From assembly GCA_963783355.1 (NCBI GenBank), contig CAWANF010000001.1, positions 372,001-436,000 on the forward strand: 64,000 nucleotides of DNA, read 5' to 3'. Positions 9,288 through 16,678 of this stretch are shown here, piece by piece. Under the pieces are notes generated by a model. It worked only from the letters and a program-made list of their open reading frames with translations. It was not told where the DNA came from and made no database searches. The first letter of the stretch is position 1; each line of letters begins with the position of its first letter. This DNA is from CAWANF01 sp963783355. GTDB taxonomy: Bacteria > Bacteroidota > Rhodothermia > Balneolales > DATFMH01. A program made the translations under genes and the position numbers.

Positions 9288-10043
9288 ATGGACAGACTTA
9301 AAGATAAACGTGTCATTGTAACCGGAGCGGCATCAGGAATCGGTGAGGCTATTGCAAGCCGGTTTGCAGAAGAAGGAGCCCGGGTTTTGGTTGCTGATAT
9401 CAACGAAGAAGCAGCGAAAAAAACGGCACAAAAGATAGGATCACTTGCAACAGGAATCTCTCTGGACGTTACAAATTCAGCGCAAGTTGAATTTGTGGTA
9501 AACAAAGCGACAGAGCTATGGGGCGGATTGGATATTATGGTAAATAACGCCGGAGTTGGAGTGGCAGCAAAAACAGCTGAGACCAGTGAAGAGGACTGGC
9601 AGCGGGTTATCGACGTTTGTATGAAAGGGACGTTTTTAGGAATGAAGTACGCGATACCTGTGATGCAGAAGCAGAAAAGCGGTTCGATAATCAATATGGC
9701 ATCCGTTGCGTCGATTGTGGGCGTTCCGGATCGGGCTGCTTATTGTGCGGCTAAAGGCGGCGTTATGTCATTAACCCGTGCTGCCGCTGTGGATCATGCC
9801 GGCGACGGACTTCGGATAAATTGCATTGCTCCCGGAACGGTGGATACTCCATGGGTACAACGAATTACCGAGAATTATGAAGACCCGGAAGCAGCTCGTA
9901 CTGCCATGAAAGCACGTCAGCCGCATGGCAGACTGGTTTCCCCGGAAGAAGTAGCGGCTATGGCCGTTTATCTTGCATCGGACGAGGCTGGTTCAACCAA
10001 CGGTTCTGTGATGGTAGTTGATGGAGGCTGGACTGCCCGCTAA
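9288..10043 (+). CDS. SDR oxidoreductase, probable 2-keto-3-deoxy-L-fuconate (rhamnonate) dehydrogenase
   Basis: A 251-residue classical SDR: TGAASGIGEAIA for NAD(P) at residues 12-23, NNAGVG, catalytic Ser in NMASVASIVG, YCAAKGG, and VVDGGWTAR at the end. An Asp in VLVADINEE after the second strand favours NAD over NADP. Its place between the diketo-aldonate hydrolase and the lactonase suggests oxidation of the 4-hydroxyl of 2-keto-3-deoxy-L-fuconate/rhamnonate. Other SDR substrates cannot be excluded from sequence alone. Confidence 0.78.
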   Translation: MDRLKDKRVIVTGAASGIGEAIASRFAEEGARVLVADINEEAAKKTAQKIGSLATGISLDVTNSAQVEFVVNKATELWGGLDIMVNNAGVGVAAKTAETSEEDWQRVIDVCMKGTFLGMKYAIPVMQKQKSGSIINMASVASIVGVPDRAAYCAAKGGVMSLTRAAAVDHAGDGLRINCIAPGTVDTPWVQRITENYEDPEAARTAMKARQPHGRLVSPEEVAAMAVYLASDEAGSTNGSVMVVDGGWTAR

Positions 10044-10054
10044 AAAATGGTTTT

Positions 10055-10891
10055 ATGACGAAAATTGACGCGCATCAGCATTTTTGGCATTATAATCCGG
10101 TTGATTATGACTGGATAAGTGATGAAATGCCGGTTCTTAGAAAAGACCGGCTTCCCGGGGATCTATATCCCGAATTGAAGAAGTCGGGTTTTGATGGATG
10201 TGTAACCGTTCAGGCAAGACAAACCAGGGGTGAAACTGACTTTTTAGTAAAGTTGGCTAATGAAAATTCATTAATTAAAGGAGTGGTTGGCTGGCTGGAT
10301 TTGTGTTCCGATCAAATAGAAAAGGACCTGGAAGAAATTGCAAATTTACCCAAAGTTTGTGGTTTGCGTCATGTAGTACAGGATGAACCGGATACCGAAT
10401 ATTTACTGCGGAAGGATTTCAAACGGGGTATATCAGAATTGAGGCATTTTGATCTTTGTTATGATATCCTGATATATCCCAAACATTTACCGGTGGCTGT
10501 TGAATTTGTCGATGCTTTCCCGGACCAGAAATTTGTCCTGGATCATATCGCAAAACCTTTAATTAAAGATCGCATTTTGAGTCCATGGAACACGCATATA
10601 AAACAACTGGCACAACGACCGAATGTGTATTGTAAACTTTCGGGAATGGTCACGGAAACGACATGGCATGGCTGGGAAGCAGATGATTTTACGCCATACC
10701 TTGATGTTGTATTTGAAGCTTTCGGAACAGAGCGGCTTATGGTCGGATCCGACTGGCCGGTATGTACCCTGGCAGGTTCTTATTCGGAAGTCATCGATAT
10801 TGTAGAACGATATACAAATTCATTTTCTGAACAGGAGAAAGAAAATATTTTTGGTAGAAATGCCATTCGGTTTTATGGTCTGGAATTATAA
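10055..10891 (+). CDS. Amidohydrolase-family sugar lactonase (L-fucono/L-rhamnono-lactonase type)
   Basis: A 278-residue member of the amidohydrolase superfamily close to L-fucono-1,5-lactonases and L-rhamnono-gamma-lactonases. The N-terminal metal motif IDAHQHFWHYN (HxH) is followed by WISDEMPVL. Later come VLDHIAKP (metal His), CKLSGMVTE and VGSDWPVC with the terminal metal/catalytic Asp. It should open the lactone produced by the sugar dehydrogenase. It starts 11 bases after the SDR and precedes the second SDR by 25 bases, so the genes are probably co-transcribed. Confidence 0.85.
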   Translation: MTKIDAHQHFWHYNPVDYDWISDEMPVLRKDRLPGDLYPELKKSGFDGCVTVQARQTRGETDFLVKLANENSLIKGVVGWLDLCSDQIEKDLEEIANLPKVCGLRHVVQDEPDTEYLLRKDFKRGISELRHFDLCYDILIYPKHLPVAVEFVDAFPDQKFVLDHIAKPLIKDRILSPWNTHIKQLAQRPNVYCKLSGMVTETTWHGWEADDFTPYLDVVFEAFGTERLMVGSDWPVCTLAGSYSEVIDIVERYTNSFSEQEKENIFGRNAIRFYGLEL

Positions 10892-10916
10892 CTGAAATTT
10901 TTAAACGATTAGCACA

Positions 10917-11702
10917 GTGGATCTAAAATTAAAAAATAAAGTTATCATCGTTACCGGAGGAGCTGGTCTGAAAGGAAGTATCGGCGAGACGATTACCGAA
11001 TCGGTCATTGAAGAAGGTGGAATTCCGGTTATGATCGATATCAATCCACGAGGTGGGGAACTGGAAGAATCTTTTCGATCGAAAGGCTTGGAGAGTTTAT
11101 TTATTCAGGCGGATTTAATGAAAGAATCAGAGACCAGAAAAGCTGTGGAACATGTATTGGCTAAATATGGTCGGATCGATGGTTTGGTAAACAACCTTGG
11201 GATCAATGACGGTGTTGGACTTGATGGTTCGGTTGAAGACTTTATGGCATCTCTGAAACTAAACCTCGTTCATTTCTTCTCTATGACCAAATATTGTCTC
11301 AAAGCTCTGAAGGCGTCAAAGGGTTCAGTCATCAATATTGCTTCTAAAGTCGCGGTAACCGGACAGGGTGGAACATCCGGTTATGCCGCTTCAAAAGGGG
11401 GCGTTTTGTCGTTAACAAGAGAATGGGCTCTTGATTTAAGAGCTTTTAATATCCGGGTAAATGCCGTAATTATTTCTGAATCGTGGACTCCGGCCTATAA
11501 AATCTGGATCGAAAAGTTTGACGACCCCAAATCCAAACTGGAAAGCATTACAAAAAAAATTCCGCTTGAAAACAGGATGACTAAACCAAAGGAGATAGCA
11601 GATATGGTATTATTCCTTTTGTCTGAGCGCTCAGCGCATACAACGGGGCAGCACATTTTTGTGGACGGAGGCTATGTCCATTTAGATCGTGCCATTTCCT
11701 GA
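10917..11702 (+). CDS. SDR oxidoreductase, probable L-fucose/L-rhamnose 1-dehydrogenase
   Basis: A 261-residue SDR starting at GTG; no in-frame ATG lies before the glycine motif. The nucleotide loop is unusual, TGGAGLKGSIGETI, with two extra residues compared with TGxxxGIG. NNLGIN replaces the common NNAG. The active site SKVAV...YAASKGG and FVDGGYVHLD end are normal. In this operon it is the best candidate for the first step, oxidation of the free deoxyhexose to its lactone. The altered loop resembles a group of Bacteroidota sugar dehydrogenases, but the substrate is inferred. Confidence 0.75.
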   Translation: MDLKLKNKVIIVTGGAGLKGSIGETITESVIEEGGIPVMIDINPRGGELEESFRSKGLESLFIQADLMKESETRKAVEHVLAKYGRIDGLVNNLGINDGVGLDGSVEDFMASLKLNLVHFFSMTKYCLKALKASKGSVINIASKVAVTGQGGTSGYAASKGGVLSLTREWALDLRAFNIRVNAVIISESWTPAYKIWIEKFDDPKSKLESITKKIPLENRMTKPKEIADMVLFLLSERSAHTTGQHIFVDGGYVHLDRAIS

Positions 11703-11714
11703 AGTCATCCACTT

Positions 11715-11730
11715 AAATTTGTACAAATTT
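11715..11730. promoter_or_regulatory. Perfect 16-bp palindrome AAATTTGTACAAATTT
   Basis: The palindrome lies in the 49-base gap before the GH65-like gene. Its TTGTACAA core resembles operators of GntR-type sugar regulators such as AraR (known family pattern). No GntR gene is present in the window. A related ATTGTACAAT occurs at 16,355-16,364. Confidence 0.35.
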
Positions 11731-11751
11731 TATAATTAACCAGGTATCATT

Positions 11752-13944
11752 ATGAAATGGAATCGGCTGGTGCAGGTATTTTTTATGATTTTAATCGGAG
11801 GACCTGTAATTATCGGGGCGTCCGGTAGATTTAAACATGCTGAACTTACTTCTCATTCAATCTTATCCACGAAAATTGATCGCAAAGCCCTGGTGACCAG
11901 GCATAACATTTATGTCACCTGGTTCGATACGTTGTCATCGTTAACCGTTGGAAATGGGGATTTTGCTTTTACAGTAGATGCAACCGGATTACAAACATTC
12001 CCGGAACATTATCTGCATGGTGTTTCTCTGGGTACAGAATCGCAGTGGGGCTGGCACAGCTTTCCCAATCCTCATCACTATACGTTAAAAGATATTTTGA
12101 GGGAGTATAATTATCATGGACGGAAAATTCCGTATGCCTATGCTTCGAAGTCGACACCACGACAACGAGCGGCCTCGAACTGGCTTCGTGCTAATCCGCA
12201 ACGTATCGATCTTGGCCGAATAGGTTTTGATATCCTGAATAAAGAAGGTGCTCCTGTGAAAATGAGTGAAATTAAGAATATTCATCAGGAATTAAACTTG
12301 TGGACGGGCATCATTACCAGTCATTTTACGGTAGAAGGGGAACCTGTGAATGTGGAAACTGTTTGTCACCAGCAACAGGATTTGCTTTCTGTTAAAATAA
12401 AGTCACCGTTGATTTCCGAGGGACGTCTGAAGGTTAAGATTCGATTTCCCTATGCTTCGGAGAAATGGGGTAACGCCAGCGACTGGAACAGTCCGGATAA
12501 GCATCAAACCTTATTAACTAAAGTTGATGTTCACCAGGATATCATTGAACATATCATGGATGCGACACGATATTATGCCGCTATTCAATGGCGGGAAAAG
12601 GCACATATTCACCCTGAAAAAAATCATGAATATCTGCTGACACCGGCAAAAAATAATTCAAATCTGACATTCAGTTGCCTGTTTTCACAATCAAAACCTA
12701 AAGAAACAAACATTCCTGATTTTTCTGAAACCAGGGAAAACAGCATAAGCCAATGGAAAATATTCTGGATGTCGGGTGGAGCCATAGATTTTAAGGGCAG
12801 TACGGATCCAAGAGCAATGGAGCTGGAACGTCGTATCGTGCTTTCCCAATATTTAACAAAAATACAGGATTCAGGGCCATTTCCACCGCAGGAAACGGGT
12901 TTAACATATAACAGTTGGTACGGTAAATTTCATCTGGAAATGCATTTTTGGCACGAGGCGCAGTTTGCCCTCTGGAACAGAATTGGATTATTGGAAAAGA
13001 GCCTCGACTGGTATAAAAAAATTGAATACAGAGCCCGAAAGACGGCTCAGATGCAGGGTTTTAAAGGAGTGAGATGGCCAAAAATGACGGATCCCTCAGG
13101 ACGGGAAAGTCCTTCCTCGGTCGGACCATTCCTGATTTGGCAGGAACCGCATATCATATATTTCTCGGAATTGTGTTATCAGCATTATCACAACCGGGCG
13201 ACGCTCAAAAAGTATAAGAATCTTGTATTCCAGACGGCTGATTTTATGGCTTCTTATGCTTACCGGGATAAGAAGACCGGCAAGTATATTTTGGGGCCGG
13301 ATTTAATACCCGCCCAGGAATGTTTCAATCCGAAAACTACGATTAATCCTCCGTTTGAATTGGCGTATTGGTACTGGGGATTATCGACAGCACAAAAATG
13401 GAGGGAACGTCTTGGTCTGCCGAGAGTCGCCAAATGGGATAGTGTACTAACCAACCTTTCCCCGTTAGCTAAAAAAGACGGTGTTTATCTGGCTGCGCAA
13501 AGTGAACCGGACTCTTACACAAATCAACGTTATATGACCGATCATCCGGCTGCTTTGATGGCGTATAGTTTTTTACCTAAAACAAGAATGATCAATGTTG
13601 CAGTCATGAAAAGAACATTCAATAAAGTCATGAATGTTTGGAACTGGCCGACGACCTGGGGATGGGACTACCCGATGATGGCTATGACGGCCACACATTT
13701 AGGGGAACCTGAGAAAGCGATTGATATACTTTTTAAGAAAACTCCAAAGAATGTATTTCTTCCGGATGGTCATAATTATCAGCGGTCAAATTTGCGAATT
13801 TATTTACCGGGTAATGGCTCGCTGTTACTTGCAACGGCCATGATGTGTGCCGGTTGGGACGGGTACCATGGTCCGAAAAATCCTGGATTCCCCAAAAACG
13901 GGAAGTGGGTGGTGCGATGGGAAAATTTAAATAAACTGCCTTAA
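11752..13944 (+). CDS. Secreted GH65-like (alpha/alpha)6-barrel protein, substrate unknown
   Basis: A 730-residue protein with an N-terminal hydrophobic signal (about residues 5-24). An N-terminal beta-sandwich-like half covers about residues 50-330. The C-terminal half looks like a six-hairpin barrel with aromatic-rich motifs WYGKFHLEMHFWHEAQFALW (about 385-405), GVRWPKMTDPSGRESPSS and TTWGWDYPMMAMTA. The HLEMH Glu is at the place of the GH65 general acid, by my recollection of GH65-like hydrolases, and is a candidate catalytic residue. It closes the deoxyhexose operon, so release of terminal fucose or rhamnose outside the cytoplasm would make sense, but that is inference. It could instead be a GH95/GH15-like relative. 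Confidence 0.6.
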   Translation: MKWNRLVQVFFMILIGGPVIIGASGRFKHAELTSHSILSTKIDRKALVTRHNIYVTWFDTLSSLTVGNGDFAFTVDATGLQTFPEHYLHGVSLGTESQWGWHSFPNPHHYTLKDILREYNYHGRKIPYAYASKSTPRQRAASNWLRANPQRIDLGRIGFDILNKEGAPVKMSEIKNIHQELNLWTGIITSHFTVEGEPVNVETVCHQQQDLLSVKIKSPLISEGRLKVKIRFPYASEKWGNASDWNSPDKHQTLLTKVDVHQDIIEHIMDATRYYAAIQWREKAHIHPEKNHEYLLTPAKNNSNLTFSCLFSQSKPKETNIPDFSETRENSISQWKIFWMSGGAIDFKGSTDPRAMELERRIVLSQYLTKIQDSGPFPPQETGLTYNSWYGKFHLEMHFWHEAQFALWNRIGLLEKSLDWYKKIEYRARKTAQMQGFKGVRWPKMTDPSGRESPSSVGPFLIWQEPHIIYFSELCYQHYHNRATLKKYKNLVFQTADFMASYAYRDKKTGKYILGPDLIPAQECFNPKTTINPPFELAYWYWGLSTAQKWRERLGLPRVAKWDSVLTNLSPLAKKDGVYLAAQSEPDSYTNQRYMTDHPAALMAYSFLPKTRMINVAVMKRTFNKVMNVWNWPTTWGWDYPMMAMTATHLGEPEKAIDILFKKTPKNVFLPDGHNYQRSNLRIYLPGNGSLLLATAMMCAGWDGYHGPKNPGFPKNGKWVVRWENLNKLP

Positions 13945-14070
13945 ACATGATAAAAAAAATCCAATTACAATGGATAATAAGACCCGAAAAATAAATAATT
14001 TATAAAATAAAATTCTTGGTTATGATTTATTCATTAAGAAAATCAACAATAAAATTAAATCGGTGAAATT

Positions 14071-14424
14071 GTGACACAAAATAAAGCAAATCAGGAAAAA
14101 AACTTTATTGATTCGGGAAAATTAGAGTGGGAAACGGTTGATAAAGGGGTGCAGCGCAAAATATTAGGTTTTGATGACAACATCATGATGGTAGCTGTTA
14201 AATTCGAGGAAGGCGCTGTGGGGACCACACATAGCCACGAACACCGGCAAGTTACTTTTGTAGAGAGTGGCCAATTTGAAGTAACGATTGATGGGGAAAA
14301 AAATATACTTAAAAAAGGGGATAGCTTTTTCGTTAGTCCTAATTTGGTTCATAGTGTTGTTGCACTGAAGGAAGGGGCCCTAATAGATGTGTTTACTCCT
14401 GCTCGGTCTGATTTTCTTAAATAG
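14071..14424 (+). CDS. kdgF: Cupin protein, KdgF-like (unsaturated uronate to ketouronate conversion)
   Basis: A 117-residue single-domain cupin with a GTG start. Metal ligands fit in GTTHSHEHRQ (His-x-His plus His/Gln) and the later His of SPNLVHSVV; GDSFFVSP is the second cupin motif. The pattern VQRKILGFDDNIMMVAVKFEEGAVG closely follows KdgF, which turns 4,5-unsaturated monouronates from pectin or alginate lyases into 4-deoxy-5-ketouronate. KduI and KduD, the next steps, are 5.5 kb downstream, which supports the call. It stands alone between the GH65-like gene and a 318-base gap. Confidence 0.75.
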   Translation: MTQNKANQEKNFIDSGKLEWETVDKGVQRKILGFDDNIMMVAVKFEEGAVGTTHSHEHRQVTFVESGQFEVTIDGEKNILKKGDSFFVSPNLVHSVVALKEGALIDVFTPARSDFLK

Positions 14425-14479
14425 CGAAAAATCCTTATCCAAAATGATAATATAATCATCTATATGGTTATTGGTCATA

Positions 14480-14569
14480 CTAATCGTAAGGACAAAAGTT
14501 TATATTTTTCAATATTTAACCGGATATTATTAGTAAGGATTACTGAAATGTCCAGTCTCTTACGATTAG
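14480..14569. repeat. Imperfect inverted repeat, 90 bases
   Basis: CTAATCGTAAG at 14,480-14,490 is the exact reverse complement of 14,559-14,569. The pairing continues inward through GACA/TGTC with a 6-base bulge, giving about 15 bp of stem around an AT-rich interior. The outer flanks do not show an obvious target duplication. Confidence 0.45.
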
Positions 14570-14650
14570 CTGTTTAAATTATAAAAAAATGATTTTTTGA
14601 CGTGACGGCTTTTTAATATGGGAATGTGGACAGGAAGCAAATATTTAATA

Positions 14651-14713
14651 GGGTCTTATGAAGTATAGCAATATGTTATTTACGATTATAACATGCTATA
14701 CTTCATAAGACCC
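14651..14713. repeat. Perfect 20-bp inverted repeat / long hairpin
   Basis: GGGTCTTATGAAGTATAGCA at 14,651-14,670 is the exact reverse complement of 14,694-14,713. A further TGTTA/TAACA pairing lies inside. It sits 30 bases past the uxaC stop (minus strand) and 227 bases past kdgF. It lacks a T-run of normal length on either side, so it is an unusual terminator if it is one. Confidence 0.6.
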
Positions 14714-14742
14714 TTATTTAATACCCAGAATCTTCGTATGCA

Positions 14743-16149
14743 TTAAATAAAGTCGAAATAATTTTTAGCGTTATTGTAGCTGATGTCACGGACAATGGAA
14801 CCGACCAGGTCTAAATCTTCTGGTATAAGTCCCTTTTCGATATCTGTTCCCAAAACATTACACAATACTCTTCTGAAATATTCATGCCTTGGATAAGATA
14901 AAAAACTGCGGGAGTCGGTAAGCATGCCAACGAAATGACTAAGTAATCCCATGTTAGCCAAAGAATTCAACTGTTTTTCTATTCCGTCTTTTTGATCCAG
15001 GAACCACCACCCGCTGCCGAATTGCATTTTCCCCGGTGTTACTCCATCCTGAAAATTCCCTATCATAGCAGCAAAAAGTGGATTATCTGCGGGATTCAGA
15101 TTATAGAGTATAGTTTTCGTTAGTTTATCTTCTGAATTCAAATGGTCTAAAAATTTGGCAAGCGTAGATATCTGGCTAAAATCACCAATGGAATCGTATC
15201 CGGTATCTGCACCTAATGTCTTATACATTTTAGAATTAACGTTGCGAATAGCTCCCAGGTGATATTGCTGAACCCAATTACTGTCATAATCCATTCTTGC
15301 AAATTCGAGTAACAACCCGGTTTTCAACTTGTTTTGTTCATCGATAGTCGTTGTTTTACCTGAAATCACTTTTGAAAAAATGGTCCGGTATTCACCGATT
15401 GAACCTGGTGCATAATACATAGTTTCAAGTCCGTGATCGGATAGGCGACAACCATTTTCATGAAAATAATCATGGCGATTCTGTAGTGCTTTCAGCAGAT
15501 TGTCGTAGGAAGATATTTCCAAACCGGATGCTTCTGATAATTTATTCAACCATTCCAGATAATTTTCTGGATTTTCAATGGCTATGGCTTTATCAGGTCG
15601 AAACGCCGGTAACATTTTAAAAGAAACGGTTTCATCATCAGCTATCATTTTGTGATATTCCAGGCTATCGACCGGATCATCAGTAGTACATACTACCTGG
15701 ACGTTCATTTTCTTTATAATTCCACGTGTCGACAGTTCCGGAGCTGCAAGTAGTTCATTACATTGCTGCCAAATTGCATCAGCCGTCTTAGAACTCAACA
15801 ATTCCGATACATTGAAATAACGTAATAATTCAAGGTGAGCCCAGTGATAAAGAGGATTTCCAATTGTCATGGGAACAACACTTGCCCACGCTTTGAATTT
15901 TTCTAAATCGCTGGCATTTCCAGTGATATATTTTTCATCGATGCCAGCTGTCCGTAAAGCCCGCCATTTATAATGATCTCCATACAACCAGACCTGCGTT
16001 ATATTATCGAATTGTCTGTTTTCTGCGATGTCTTTTGGTGAGATATGGCAATGATAATCAATAATGGGTAGATCACGCGAATACTTTGAGTATAATTTTT
16101 CGGCCCAGTTATTTTGTAATAGGAAATTCTCTTTAATAAATGACATCAT
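14743..16149 (-). CDS. uxaC: Glucuronate isomerase (uronate isomerase)
   Basis: A 468-residue UxaC-family TIM-barrel enzyme that converts D-glucuronate to D-fructuronate and D-galacturonate to D-tagaturonate. Visible marks are the HxH metal site in PIIDYHCHISPKDIAE (about residues 29-44), VVCTTDDPVDSL, the AIRNVNSKM segment and the late MLTDSRSFLSYPRHEYFRR. The length matches the family. It is transcribed away from kdgK. A palindrome at 16,227-16,240, 78 bases before its start, matches those upstream of kdgK, kduI and uxaB, so it is probably controlled with them. Confidence 0.95.
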   Translation of the reverse strand: MMSFIKENFLLQNNWAEKLYSKYSRDLPIIDYHCHISPKDIAENRQFDNITQVWLYGDHYKWRALRTAGIDEKYITGNASDLEKFKAWASVVPMTIGNPLYHWAHLELLRYFNVSELLSSKTADAIWQQCNELLAAPELSTRGIIKKMNVQVVCTTDDPVDSLEYHKMIADDETVSFKMLPAFRPDKAIAIENPENYLEWLNKLSEASGLEISSYDNLLKALQNRHDYFHENGCRLSDHGLETMYYAPGSIGEYRTIFSKVISGKTTTIDEQNKLKTGLLLEFARMDYDSNWVQQYHLGAIRNVNSKMYKTLGADTGYDSIGDFSQISTLAKFLDHLNSEDKLTKTILYNLNPADNPLFAAMIGNFQDGVTPGKMQFGSGWWFLDQKDGIEKQLNSLANMGLLSHFVGMLTDSRSFLSYPRHEYFRRVLCNVLGTDIEKGLIPEDLDLVGSIVRDISYNNAKNYFDFI

Positions 16150-16226
16150 GTTTAAAATATGAATTAATAAAAAAGCGGTTTCTATTTAATACAATCCTTA
16201 ATCAATATCAATTTTTTAACAATAGG

Positions 16227-16240
16227 TGTTAACGGTAACA
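16227..16240. promoter_or_regulatory. Candidate uronate-regulon operator TGTTAACGGTAACA (uxaC side)
   Basis: A 14-base imperfect palindrome differing by one base from TGTTACCGGTAACA. It lies 78 bases upstream of uxaC. The form suits a LacI-family regulator, but none is encoded in the window. Confidence 0.5.
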
Positions 16241-16438
16241 TGAAAATATTGAAATAGTTCGTTAAGATAAACTTTTTATTATGGATTGATGGAATTGAAA
16301 AATGTGCGTTGAATACTGTTCTGGAAAACAATTTGGGATAGAAGAAGAACGAACATTGTACAATATTGCCTTATCTAAATATAATTAAGTATTATTTGTC
16401 AATTCAATTTGCGAATTGAAATTATTTCAATTACTAAA

Positions 16439-16452
16439 TGGTACCGGTAACA
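16439..16452. promoter_or_regulatory. Candidate uronate-regulon operator TGGTACCGGTAACA (kdgK side)
   Basis: One mismatch to TGTTACCGGTAACA; the central TACCGGTA is fully palindromic. It lies in the divergent region ahead of the kdgK-kdgA-transporter run. Confidence 0.5.
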
Positions 16453-16678
16453 TATTCTATTATATAGCTTATTTAATTGTATCGTTCTATGTATTGGAAT
16501 ATTGATATACGAAAATAAAGTTGGCAAACGTGAATAAGCGTATACGTTGTAAAGAAGACCTGTATATTAAGGGTTCAAATTATTCAAGTCTTTCGATGTG
16601 TAAGTGTTATATTGGAAAAAATTTGTAGCAGTTAAAAAATCTTATTGATCTATAACCTAATTATATTTTTAGTAAATC

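Larger units (their letters stand above)
14425..14742. other. 318-base AT-rich gap with two inverted repeats, between convergent kdgF and uxaC
   Basis: No gene is seen. The gap holds two separate structures: an imperfect inverted repeat at 14,480-14,569 (arms CTAATCGTAAG / CTTACGATTAG with additional GACA/TGTC pairing) and a perfect 20-bp stem at 14,651-14,713. Either could end transcription from both sides; either could also be a degenerate small mobile element. Confidence 0.5.
16150..16678. promoter_or_regulatory. 529-base divergent regulatory region between uxaC and kdgK
   Basis: No credible gene is seen. It contains two copies of the uronate palindrome (16,227-16,240 and 16,439-16,452), an ATTGTACAAT palindrome at 16,355-16,364 and a TTCAATT-TGCG-AATTGAA inverted repeat near 16,403-16,420. 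The second palindrome is 226 bases before kdgK, leaving room for a long leader. Confidence 0.55.

Noticed and set aside
9203..9694. 163-codon minus-strand frame across the FAH and SDR genes
   Set aside because: It overlaps two well-supported enzymes on the other strand; its Ser/Ile-rich composition is typical of antisense of SDR sequence.
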